Shown piece by piece: positions 42,332 to 50,689 of a stretch of DNA of 64,000 bases. Made by a program: the position numbers and the translations under genes. Origin of the DNA: Treponema sp. GTDB lineage: Bacteria > Spirochaetota > Spirochaetia > Treponematales > Treponemataceae. Within the stretch, counting starts at the first letter, position 1. Each line of letters starts with the position of its first letter. Below the pieces are notes generated by a model that worked only from the letters and a program-made list of their open reading frames with translations, was not told the origin of the DNA and did not search any database. The stretch lies in assembly GCA_022510865.1 (NCBI GenBank), contig JAFLSQ010000005.1, positions 31,451 through 95,450 of the forward strand, given 5' to 3'.

Positions 42332-43612
42332 ATGCTGGACTACAAATTCATAAAAGACAATCTTGATGCGGTGAAACAGAACATAATTAACCGCAATATA
42401 TCGGCCGACGCGGATAAAGTCGTGGAGCTTTTTGACAGGCGAAACGCGCTTGTGACAAAATTGCAGGCCCTGCAGCAGAGGCGCAATGAGAACGCGCAGG
42501 CGATGAAGCAGAAACTTGACGCGGACAAACGCAGCGAGCTGATTGCCGCAGGAAAATCAATAAAAGATGAGATTACGGCTGTTGAGGCGCAGACGAAGGA
42601 GACCGAGACCGCGCTGGAGGAGGCGGCCAGAAAAATCCCGAACATGGCACACCCGGATGCGCCGGTCGGGAAACTTGACACAGAGAATCTGGAGGTCAAG
42701 AAAGTCGGGACTCCGCGGAAATTTGACTTTGAGCCGAAAGACCACATCCAGCTTGGCGAGGAGCTTGACATCATAGACTTTGACCGCGGAACAAAAGTCT
42801 CAGGCCCGAAATTCTATTATCTGAAAAATGAGGCGGTGTTCCTTGAGCAGGCTCTCATAATGTATGCGCTGAACACGCTCAGGAAACACAACTTCCAGAT
42901 GTTCATCACCCCGGATCTTGCGAAAGAGGATGTGCTCAAAGGCATAGGTTTCAGTCCGCGGGGAAACGAGAGCAATGTCTATTCAATTGAGGATGAGGGG
43001 ACCTGCCTTGTGGCCACAGCGGAAATCACGCTCGGCGGATACCATCAGGATGAGATTCTCGACAAGGCGAGCCTTCCGAGGCTTTACGGCGGGCTGTCGC
43101 ACTGTTTCCGCCGCGAGGCGGGAGCCGCCGGCCAGTTCAGCAAAGGTCTCTACCGCGTCCATCAGTTTGATAAAGTTGAGATGTTCGCCTACTCCACTCC
43201 GGAGCAGTCAGATCAGATTCACCAGATGCTCCGTGAGATTGAGGAGGAGATTTTCACAGGCCTTGGCCTTCCGTTCCACGTGGTTGACACATGCACAGGA
43301 GACCTCGGCGCACCCGCATACCGCAAGTGGGATCTGGAGGCGTGGATGCCGGGGCGCAACGGCGGCGAATACGGCGAGGTGACATCAACGTCCAACTGCA
43401 CTGATTATCAGGCACGGCGGCTCAACATCAAATACAAGGATGATGACGGCAAGAACAAATATGTCCACACGCTCAACGGAACCGCAATCGCTGTGGGGCG
43501 CGCAATGCTCGCCATTCTGGAGAACTATCAGAATGCGGACGGCTCGGTGACAATCCCCGAGGTCCTTGTACCATACTGCGGGTTTGACAAAATTCTTCCG
43601 AAAAAAAATTAA
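42332..43612 (+). CDS. serS: Seryl-tRNA synthetase
   Basis: Charges tRNA-Ser. 426 residues: the N-terminal coiled-coil arm (about 30-100, LVTKLQALQQRRNENAQAMKQKL), then the class II core with motif 2 (CFRREAGAAGQFSKGLYRVHQFDKVE) and motif 3 (TLNGTAIAVGRAMLAILENYQ). The tRNA-binding and serine-binding string TSNCTDYQARRLNIKY is intact. AAGGA precedes the ATG. Confidence 0.98.
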   Translation: MLDYKFIKDNLDAVKQNIINRNISADADKVVELFDRRNALVTKLQALQQRRNENAQAMKQKLDADKRSELIAAGKSIKDEITAVEAQTKETETALEEAARKIPNMAHPDAPVGKLDTENLEVKKVGTPRKFDFEPKDHIQLGEELDIIDFDRGTKVSGPKFYYLKNEAVFLEQALIMYALNTLRKHNFQMFITPDLAKEDVLKGIGFSPRGNESNVYSIEDEGTCLVATAEITLGGYHQDEILDKASLPRLYGGLSHCFRREAGAAGQFSKGLYRVHQFDKVEMFAYSTPEQSDQIHQMLREIEEEIFTGLGLPFHVVDTCTGDLGAPAYRKWDLEAWMPGRNGGEYGEVTSTSNCTDYQARRLNIKYKDDDGKNKYVHTLNGTAIAVGRAMLAILENYQNADGSVTIPEVLVPYCGFDKILPKKN

Positions 43613-43639
43613 ATTATCTGCTTGAATAAGGAGTACATA

Positions 43640-44725
43640 ATGGCTGATAAAAATTATCAGAGGGCATCTTTTTTCGTCCTGCTTTTCTTCGCATGTGTTC
43701 TTGCGGGCACGCTGTGCAAAACAATGTCGTCTTTCGTCCTGCCGGTCGTAGTCGCGCTCATGCTGTCATTCGTGTTTTTCCCAATCATCAAAAAAATCAA
43801 CGCGAAGACCAGAATTCCGTGGACGCTGTCATCAATCTTTGTCATCATACTTTTCCTTGTGGTTTTTTTCGGGATTTCCTCGCTTCTTGTCTCGGCTCTC
43901 AGGTCAATCATCTACGAGTACCCAAAGTACGAGTCAAAATTCCTTGCCGCATACAGGCTCATCGCGGCCAGGCTGAACCTTGAATTCGACGCGGGCGCGG
44001 GCTTCATCACGAACCTGTGGAAAAATCTTGAGGTGCAGAAATACGCGCAGAAAGCGGCGGTGTTCCTCTCATCCGGGCTGGTGGCGTTCGGAAAAAGTTT
44101 TTTCCTGATTGTGCTGATGATGATTTTCATCGAGATTGAGATAAACCTCACGCGGGACAAACTGAACAGCGCGTTCGACTCCGGTAAAGAGAAATTCTCG
44201 CGGATCAGCCACCAGATTGTGAGCGACACAGTGCGCTACATCTCAATCAAATTCTTCGTCTCGCTGGCAACCGGTGTGCTCGTCTTCCTCACAACATGGA
44301 TTATCGGGATGGACTTCCCGATTGTCTGGGCTTTCGTCGCGTTCATAATGAATTTCATCCCGGTGTTCGGCTCAATCATCTCCGTCGGAATCACGACGCT
44401 TTTCGCGGTGCTCCAGTTCTCCCCTCTTTTTGCCAAACCGATTTTCGTGCTCGTAATCCTGACGGTCATCAACCTTACGCTCGGAAACATCGTTGAGCCA
44501 AGAATCGAGGGAAAAAATCTGGGGCTGTCTCCGTTCGCGATTCTGGTCTGCCTGTCGCTCTGGGGTTATATCTGGGGATTTATCGGCATGATTCTTGCCG
44601 TGCCAATCACCGTGGTCATAAAAATCGTCTGCGAGAACATCGATGACCTCAAATGGATAGGCCTGATTCTAAGAAACGGAATTTCCACCGGAAGCCAGAA
44701 AGACCTGCCGGAAAAACAGGAATAA
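43640..44725 (+). CDS. AI-2E (PerM/TqsA-like) family membrane transporter
   Basis: The ATG at 43640 follows AAGGAG; an upstream in-frame TTG lies inside that site. The 361-residue protein has about eight hydrophobic segments and the family signatures: FVLPVVVALMLSFVFFPIIKKI near the N-terminus, FVAFIMNFIPVFGSIISVG, and the C-terminal GLSPFAILVCLSLWGYIWGFIGMILAVPITVV. Family members export diverse small molecules, some of them Na+/H+ coupled; the substrate here is unknown. Confidence 0.9.
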   Translation: MADKNYQRASFFVLLFFACVLAGTLCKTMSSFVLPVVVALMLSFVFFPIIKKINAKTRIPWTLSSIFVIILFLVVFFGISSLLVSALRSIIYEYPKYESKFLAAYRLIAARLNLEFDAGAGFITNLWKNLEVQKYAQKAAVFLSSGLVAFGKSFFLIVLMMIFIEIEINLTRDKLNSAFDSGKEKFSRISHQIVSDTVRYISIKFFVSLATGVLVFLTTWIIGMDFPIVWAFVAFIMNFIPVFGSIISVGITTLFAVLQFSPLFAKPIFVLVILTVINLTLGNIVEPRIEGKNLGLSPFAILVCLSLWGYIWGFIGMILAVPITVVIKIVCENIDDLKWIGLILRNGISTGSQKDLPEKQE

Positions 44726-44756
44726 AAAAACGGCCCGCTCATAAAAGGCGGACCGT
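44724..44756 (-). terminator. Terminator of tRNA-Val
   Basis: Minus strand ACGG-T-CCGC pairs with GCGG-G-CCGT, followed by seven T. It overlaps the stop of the convergent transporter gene. Confidence 0.8.
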
Positions 44757-44763
44757 AAAGTGA

Positions 44764-44837
44764 TGGGCAGTGAGAGGATCGAACTCCCGACATTCTGGGT
44801 GTAAACCAGACGCTCGTACCAGCTGAGCTAACTGCCC
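44764..44837 (-). tRNA. tRNA-Val (TAC)
   Basis: 74 bases with anticodon loop TTTACAC, acceptor GGGCAGT/ACTGCCC, T-loop TTCGATC. CCA is not encoded. Confidence 0.95.
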
Positions 44838-44857
44838 ATCGGAGACAACGATTATTT

Positions 44858-44886
44858 ATGATAGCATTTCCGGGCAGTCATGTCAA
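44858..44886 (-). promoter_or_regulatory. Promoter of tRNA-Val
   Basis: Minus strand TTGACA (44886-44881), 17-base spacer, TATCAT (44863-44858). Confidence 0.75.
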
Positions 44887-44967
44887 CAGATTCGCAAAAA
44901 AAAATCACGGAAAAATAAAATCAGATGGTGACGCGGACAAAAAATTGTGCTAGACTTTCAGGATAAA

Positions 44968-45648
44968 ATGAAAAAAAGTCACGGGATTTTTTCATCGCTT
45001 ATGATTCTCGCCCTTTGCTCCTGCTCGAACACGGGCGCGTCAAAACTGTCTTACACGGATGTCGAGACAATCAAGGACGCGGTGCGGGACAGGGGCGCGC
45101 AAGTCTCCTGGACGCGCGAGATTGAGGGCGATGTCCTTGATGAGAATCTTGCGCCAGACTCCAGCCTGTACGGAAACACGGTGAGATTCACGCACACGCT
45201 CGCGAAAATCGGCAGGGAACGAGGCGGGGCGGTCTATCCCGAGTACCCGGATTTCGCACTTCTTGACAGCAGGCTGCTTGGCCAGGACGAGCGTGAGGCC
45301 GTGCAGAATTTCTGCAATGCCCTGTCATCGGATTTTTACGTCGAGCCGCAGGAATATTTTGACGCGCCGTACATTTTCAACCTAGTTTTTTTCCGGGATG
45401 ATTTTGTGGCCGCATGGAAAAACGAATTCAAGTCTGATTTCCCGGCAAAAAAATCAGATGATGATGAGAGCAGCGGGAAAATCGCGCTGTTTGACAAATG
45501 GATTTTAGGCGAGCCTTTCATTTCCGATGAAATGACGCAGGTTCCAGTCCGTTTTTATTGCAAACAGGGCACAGTTGATGTAACATTGTATCTGAACAAA
45601 AAAAATCTGATTTACCAGATTTCTGTGGACAGGTGGGGGAAATTATGA
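44968..45648 (+). CDS. Lipoprotein of unknown function
   Basis: The ATG at 44968 gives 226 residues; an earlier in-frame ATG at 44947 lies over the presumed -10 (TAGACT, 44951-44956). A lipoprotein signal ends LALCSC. The mature domain of about 200 residues has no recognised family; strings such as IKDAVRDRGAQVSW and FYVEPQEYFDAPYIFNLVFF are distinctive, and the end is beta-rich (VTLYLNKKNLIYQISVDRW). It overlaps the next gene by four bases, so the pair is translationally coupled. Confidence 0.75.
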   Translation: MKKSHGIFSSLMILALCSCSNTGASKLSYTDVETIKDAVRDRGAQVSWTREIEGDVLDENLAPDSSLYGNTVRFTHTLAKIGRERGGAVYPEYPDFALLDSRLLGQDEREAVQNFCNALSSDFYVEPQEYFDAPYIFNLVFFRDDFVAAWKNEFKSDFPAKKSDDDESSGKIALFDKWILGEPFISDEMTQVPVRFYCKQGTVDVTLYLNKKNLIYQISVDRWGKL

Positions 45649-46577
45649 TGGAACAAAAATCACTCTCGGGGATTGAGCGCAGTCTGGTCGTGCAGTATCT
45701 GACGGACGGCAACGTGCCGGTCACGCTGACTCCCGTGGAGGACAGCCTTGGCAGTGACGAGATTATCCGCTCGCTCACTTCGCAGATTTTTCCTGTGGCA
45801 ATAAAAGGCGACAAGGTTCAGGTCTCGAACAAAGGCGAGATTCTGCTTGAAGATCCGCCGGCCGCGGCGAGACGTTTCCTGAACAAAACTGTGAAAGTTG
45901 AGTTTTACTTCAACCGGGTCGGGCTTTATTTCCATTCAAAAGTGCAGGAGAACGATGACGGACTTGCCCTCTCCATCCCGCCGGTGATTGACCGGATACT
46001 TGAGACTGTTGAGGAGAAAAACTACGATTTCTCCGCCCTGATTTATTTTGAGTGCAAGACAAAAAAAGAGCTGAACATCAGGTGCGTTCCAGATGAGTCG
46101 GTTGAGCTTTTTGTGCGGCCGGCATGGAAAATCATCCCGCTTGAGAATCAGAAGAGCGCGAAGCAGCTTCTTGAGCAGTTCGTGGAGGACGCAAAGGTTG
46201 AGAAAAACGCCGGAAACGGAATCCAGCTGGTTCCGGTGTGCAAATATCTTACTGAGCCGAAACCCGAGCGCGTCGAGGCAATGCAGGACAGGCCGGAAGA
46301 GCCGTCAATCCTGTTCGTGGATCACGAGCGTCTTGTGCTTGGAATGACGAGCAAGGCCTGCACGTTTTTCAAAGGCGAGGAATACGGCATAAAGCTCATT
46401 TTCTCCATAAAGAAAGGCCCGGTTCTCACAAGAGATATTTTTGTCACCGGTGATGTGAACAAAATTTACCGCAGCACAGACGGAACTCTCTCATGCGTGG
46501 ACTTCAAGTACACGACAATGCAGGAGGAGGATCTGCGCTTCCTGTACGAGAAGGCCACCAGCACGCTTTTTATATGA
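45645..46577 (+). CDS. PilZ-like protein (degenerate)
   Basis: 310 residues starting at the ATGA overlap with the lipoprotein. Residues about 80-115 (VKVEFYFNRVGLYFHSKVQEN, ALSIPPVIDRI) resemble the N-terminal domain of YcgR/PilZN proteins. The C-terminus (about 215-310) ends like a PilZ domain (CVDFKYTTMQEEDLRFLYEKATSTLF). The RxxxR c-di-GMP motif is not obvious, so ligand binding is doubtful. It overlaps truB by four bases. The assignment is by pattern and should be treated as a hypothesis. Confidence 0.5.
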   Translation: MMEQKSLSGIERSLVVQYLTDGNVPVTLTPVEDSLGSDEIIRSLTSQIFPVAIKGDKVQVSNKGEILLEDPPAAARRFLNKTVKVEFYFNRVGLYFHSKVQENDDGLALSIPPVIDRILETVEEKNYDFSALIYFECKTKKELNIRCVPDESVELFVRPAWKIIPLENQKSAKQLLEQFVEDAKVEKNAGNGIQLVPVCKYLTEPKPERVEAMQDRPEEPSILFVDHERLVLGMTSKACTFFKGEEYGIKLIFSIKKGPVLTRDIFVTGDVNKIYRSTDGTLSCVDFKYTTMQEEDLRFLYEKATSTLFI

Positions 46578-47599
46578 TTATGTGCGCCGATGGAATTGTC
46601 CTGCTTGCGAAAAAAAGCGGCCCCACATCCTTCTCTGCCCTGCACAGCGTGAAGAAAGCGCTCGGAACCTCAAAAGTCGGGCACACCGGCACTCTTGACA
46701 GTTTTGCCCAGGGGCTTCTGGTCGTCTGCACGGGAAGGCTCACACGTCTTGCGGGAAACATCACGGAATTCGACAAGACCTACGAGGCGGTGATAAAATT
46801 CGGGGAAGAGACTGACACTCTGGAATGCACAGGAAAAATCGTGCGGACTGCCCCGCTGCCCCCAAAAGATGACTTTGAGCGCACCGTAAAATCTTTTTCC
46901 GGAGAGCTGATGCAACGGCCGCCGTCTTTCAGCGCAATCCACGTGGGCGGAAAACGCGCCAGTGACCTTGCCCGCACAGGCGCACCGCAGGAACTGCCCG
47001 AGCGCAGAATCACAGTCTACTCATCAAAAGTCAAAGATATCCGCATGAACGCGGACGGGCACGTTGAGTACGCGCTCATTGAATTCTCGGTGTCAAAGGG
47101 CACGTACATCCGGAGCCTTGCGCGGGACATCGCATCCGAATGCGGCAGCGCGGCGCATCTTGTCGGGCTTTACAGGACGAAAGTGGGGAATTTTCTGGTT
47201 GAGGACTCAGCGGGATTCAGGAGCCTTGATGATTTTTCGATAGACAGCGCAATCAGGCAGGCGTATGATTTTTCCGGCGCGGAAAAGCCAGAGAATCAGG
47301 ATGAGAAAAAACATGACGAGGCGGAAAAAAACTTGCAGAATGAAATCCGTGAGAAAAGGATGGATTTTGACGCGGACACCGCAAGACTGTGCGGTTTTGA
47401 CGTGATTACCACAGCGGGTGCGAGCGCCACAACGGATTTTCAGAACGGCAGACCGCTCAGAAGCCCCAATTTCAGCAGAAGCCTGCACTCGATTGCGAAT
47501 GACACATCAGCCGCGGTTTTCTCCCCAGACGGCCGATTCCTTGGCCTGATCTTCAAGAATGCAGACGGAAAAGTCGCCTACAAATTCGTAATCAATTAG
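46574..47599 (+). CDS. truB: tRNA pseudouridine(55) synthase TruB
   Basis: TruB makes pseudouridine 55 in the tRNA T-loop. The start at 46574 overlaps the previous stop (ATGA). The catalytic Asp is D42 in KVGHTGTLDSFAQGLLVV; the KxYxA-type strand (DKTYEAVIKFGEETDTLE) and RPPSFSAIHVGGKRA follow. At 341 residues it is longer than E. coli TruB, with a charged linker (about 235-270) before a PUA-like C-terminal part. It is convergent with rbfA, its usual upstream neighbour, overlapping by eight bases. Confidence 0.94.
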   Translation: MIMCADGIVLLAKKSGPTSFSALHSVKKALGTSKVGHTGTLDSFAQGLLVVCTGRLTRLAGNITEFDKTYEAVIKFGEETDTLECTGKIVRTAPLPPKDDFERTVKSFSGELMQRPPSFSAIHVGGKRASDLARTGAPQELPERRITVYSSKVKDIRMNADGHVEYALIEFSVSKGTYIRSLARDIASECGSAAHLVGLYRTKVGNFLVEDSAGFRSLDDFSIDSAIRQAYDFSGAEKPENQDEKKHDEAEKNLQNEIREKRMDFDADTARLCGFDVITTAGASATTDFQNGRPLRSPNFSRSLHSIANDTSAAVFSPDGRFLGLIFKNADGKVAYKFVIN

Positions 47600-48014
47600 A
47601 GTCTGGGAAATCAGGGCTGTCATCATCAGTTTCTGGATTGCCTGCGCCAGCGGCACGCTCATTCTCCTCACGCTCAAGCGCGGTCAGTTTCTGAACCATG
47701 TCAAAGCCGCTTCTCATCCCCTCATCAACGACGAACTGGAGCTTTGGAAATTTATAGATGCGCAGTTTTCTCGCAATCTCGCGCTGGATGAACCCGGCGG
47801 CCGCGTTCAGCCCAGCCACCCCCTTGCGGAGCTGACCGTCCGGAAGAAAAGACGAGACATAGACCTTCGCATAGGACAAATCCGAGGTGACTTCCGCACG
47901 GTTCACGCTCAGAAAAGTAGATACGCGCGGGTCTTTCACATCGCCATGAAGAATCAGCTTGGAAATCTCGTCCCGCAGCTGGTCATTCAGACGCGGCAGC
48001 CTGTACTGTCCCAT
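47592..48014 (-). CDS. rbfA: 30S ribosome-binding factor RbfA
   Basis: RbfA helps mature the 16S rRNA 5' end. 140 residues with the KH-like fold strings LRDEISKLILHGDVKDPRVSTFLSVNRAEVTSDLSYAKVYVS and a helix (AAAGFIQREIARKLRIYKFPKLQFVVDEGMR). The acidic tail (ETDDDSPDFPDSN) is dispensable in other species. It is the last gene of rimP-nusA-infB-rbfA, two bases after infB. Confidence 0.93.
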   Translation of the reverse strand: MGQYRLPRLNDQLRDEISKLILHGDVKDPRVSTFLSVNRAEVTSDLSYAKVYVSSFLPDGQLRKGVAGLNAAAGFIQREIARKLRIYKFPKLQFVVDEGMRSGFDMVQKLTALEREENERAAGAGNPETDDDSPDFPDSN

Positions 48015-48016
48015 TC

Positions 48017-50656
48017 CTACTCCTTGTCATCGGAGGCGCTCCCGGTAACGTTGCGCCTCTCAATCTCTGCCTGCTCCTCGGCAAGAGTCTTCCCGAGTTT
48101 TCTTGCGACCTTGATAATCTCGAACACCTCAAGACGGTCTCCGATGCGGATATCCTGACATCCCTCGATTCCGATTCCGCACTCGTATCCGACAGACACT
48201 TCCTTGACATCATCCTTGAAGCGTTTGAGCGAGGAGATTTTTCCGGTGTAGACGACAATTCCATCGCGCACAAGGTTCACGCTCGCAGTGCGCCGCACAA
48301 TTCCCTCAGAAACCGAGCAGCCGGCAATAATTCCGACTTTAGGCACTTTGAACGTTTCGCGCACCTCAAGCCCGCCGATGACCTCCTCCTGCTCATCCGG
48401 CTGGAGCATTCCCTCCATCGCGGCCGCAATCTCTTCCTTGCATTTATAGATTACATTGTACTTTCTGATTTCCACGCGCTCCTGGTCGGCAAGAAGTTTT
48501 GCCTTCGGAGTGGGACGCACATTGAATCCGATGATGATGGCGTTTGAGTCCGCGGCGGCGAGCGTCACATCCGACTCGTTGATTGCGCCGACGCTCGAAT
48601 GGATGACCGAAAGCCTGATTTCTGACGTTGACAGCTCTTTCAAAGATGACTCAAGGGCCTCGACCGAGCCTTGCAAATCCGCCTTGATGATGACTTTCAG
48701 CTCCATCATCTTGTTGTCCTTGATTGTGGCGTTGAAAGTCTCCAGCGTGACTTTCTTGACCGAGCGCGCCTCCTCAGAGCGTTTCAGCTCCTGACGCTTC
48801 TCGGAGATTGTCTTGGCCTCTTTCTCTGTGACAGTCACCTGGAACGGATCGCCAGCGTTCGGAACTTTCTCAATTCCAAGGACCTCAATTGGGATTGACG
48901 GCCCGGCCTCTGTTATCCGATTTCCGCAGTCATCGAACATTGAGCGGACTTTTCCTGCGTAAATTCCAGCCACGAACGGGTCGCCCTTGCGCAGAGTTCC
49001 GCGCTGAATGACCACCGTGGAGACAACGCCGCGCCCCTGGTCAACCCGCGACTCAAGGATGCGCCCTTCCGCGCGGCACTCGTGGTTCGCCTTAAGCTCA
49101 AGCATTTCTGCCTGCAATAAAATGGCATCCAGCAAATCATCGATTCCTTCTTTTTTAAGGGCCGAGATATGGACGTACTGCGTGTCGCCGCCCCATTCCT
49201 CGGGAGTGAGACCGCGCTCAGAAAGCTCGGTCTTAACCTTGTCCGGGTTGGCAGTCGGCTTATCAATTTTGTTCACAGCAACGATAATCGGAACGTTGGC
49301 GTCTTTAGCATGGCTGATTGCCTCCAGCGTCTGGGGCATAACGCCGTCATCCGCGGCCACGACAAGAACGACAATATCAGTGACCTGCGCTCCGCGGGCG
49401 CGCATCATCGTGAACGCCTCGTGACCGGGAGTATCAAGGAAGGTAATCGTACCTTTCGGAGTTGTGACCGAATACGCGCCGATTGACTGCGTGATTCCGC
49501 CCGCCTCGCCTTCCGCAACGTGAGAGTGCCGGATTGCGTCCAAAGTCTTTGTCTTACCGTGGTCAACGTGTCCCATCACAGTGACAATCGGAGGACGCGG
49601 AAGAAGCTCAACGCCCTCATCATTCTCGCTTGCAATGACAGTCTCATCATAAAGGTTCACAAGATGAACCTCGCTGCCGTATTCCGCCGCAAGCAGAATC
49701 GCGGTGTCGGCGTCGATTGACTGGGTGATTGTGGCCTGCACTCCCATCCCCATCAGTTTTGCGATTACCTCGTTCGCCTTGAGGTTCATTTTCCGCGCCA
49801 AATCAGAGACCGAGATTGTCTTCATTATATCTATGGATTTTGGAACGGCAGACGCAGGAGTGTCGCTCTTCTTTTTCTGCTCGAAGAACTTGTCATCGTA
49901 CTGCTCCTCATCCTTGCGGTTATATATCTGCTTCTTGCCCTTGAACGTCTTTTTCGCCGGCTGACGTGACTGGTCTACCGGGGAGACACCGCCGGAATTC
50001 CCGCCCATTCCCGGACGATTTCCTCTGAATCCTCCCTGACCGGCCGCGCCCTGACCGCGGTTGAATCCGTTCTGACCGTTTCCGCCGCGATAAAATCCGC
50101 CGCCCTGACCGTTGCCCCGGAAACCTCCGCCCTGCGCTCCGTTGCCGCGGTTAAAACCGCCCTGACCGTCGCGCTCGCGGTTCTGATAGCTCTGCCGCGC
50201 CTGAGTGCCGCTGAAACCGCCGCCCTCACGGTAATATGAGCGCCCGCCCTGTGAGGACGAGCCGCGGTTGTAAGCACCGCCGTTGCGGTCGCGGTTCTGC
50301 CATCCGCCCTGACGCGGCTTGTCAGAAAGATTGCCCGCCTTGACGTTCGGACGTGATGTGTTCAGCTCAAAAGTTCTGGGCCGCTGATCCTGCTTGTGCT
50401 GACCCGCCGGCTTGGAATCCTGCTTCTGTGCCTGCGCGGAAGGATTATCCACCTTCTTCACGACCACGCGCGGCTTCTGAGCGCCATTTGCATTAGCAGA
50501 AGCCTGATTTTGAGTCTGCGGCTGGGCGTTCCCCTGCGCCTGCGGTTTCTTTTTTACGACAAGAACACGCTTTTTCTCAGGTGCCGAAGCAGGAGTCGAA
50601 TCCAGCTGCTTTTTGTGAACTACAAATCCGGGCTTTTTCTCGTTTTCGTCTGCCAT
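48017..50656 (-). CDS. infB: Translation initiation factor IF-2 with Gly/Arg/Asn-rich N-terminus
   Basis: IF-2 brings initiator tRNA to the ribosome. The 879 residues contain the GTPase core: G1 GHVDHGKT (about 379-386), the DTPGHEAF switch and NKID. The beta-barrel and initiator-binding domains follow (GIIAGCSVSEGIVRR near the end). Residues about 100-235 are a low-complexity region of Gly, Arg, Asn, Gln and Phe with many FRG/NRG and GG units, followed by a lysine-rich stretch. The conserved IF-2 N motif VSDLARKMNLKANEVIAKLM comes just after. Long Ala/Lys/Glu N-termini are usual; an RGG-like one is not. Confidence 0.96.
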   Translation of the reverse strand: MADENEKKPGFVVHKKQLDSTPASAPEKKRVLVVKKKPQAQGNAQPQTQNQASANANGAQKPRVVVKKVDNPSAQAQKQDSKPAGQHKQDQRPRTFELNTSRPNVKAGNLSDKPRQGGWQNRDRNGGAYNRGSSSQGGRSYYREGGGFSGTQARQSYQNRERDGQGGFNRGNGAQGGGFRGNGQGGGFYRGGNGQNGFNRGQGAAGQGGFRGNRPGMGGNSGGVSPVDQSRQPAKKTFKGKKQIYNRKDEEQYDDKFFEQKKKSDTPASAVPKSIDIMKTISVSDLARKMNLKANEVIAKLMGMGVQATITQSIDADTAILLAAEYGSEVHLVNLYDETVIASENDEGVELLPRPPIVTVMGHVDHGKTKTLDAIRHSHVAEGEAGGITQSIGAYSVTTPKGTITFLDTPGHEAFTMMRARGAQVTDIVVLVVAADDGVMPQTLEAISHAKDANVPIIVAVNKIDKPTANPDKVKTELSERGLTPEEWGGDTQYVHISALKKEGIDDLLDAILLQAEMLELKANHECRAEGRILESRVDQGRGVVSTVVIQRGTLRKGDPFVAGIYAGKVRSMFDDCGNRITEAGPSIPIEVLGIEKVPNAGDPFQVTVTEKEAKTISEKRQELKRSEEARSVKKVTLETFNATIKDNKMMELKVIIKADLQGSVEALESSLKELSTSEIRLSVIHSSVGAINESDVTLAAADSNAIIIGFNVRPTPKAKLLADQERVEIRKYNVIYKCKEEIAAAMEGMLQPDEQEEVIGGLEVRETFKVPKVGIIAGCSVSEGIVRRTASVNLVRDGIVVYTGKISSLKRFKDDVKEVSVGYECGIGIEGCQDIRIGDRLEVFEIIKVARKLGKTLAEEQAEIERRNVTGSASDDKE

Positions 50657-50689
50657 ATATAACCTTATACCTTCCTCTTTTTCTCTGCA

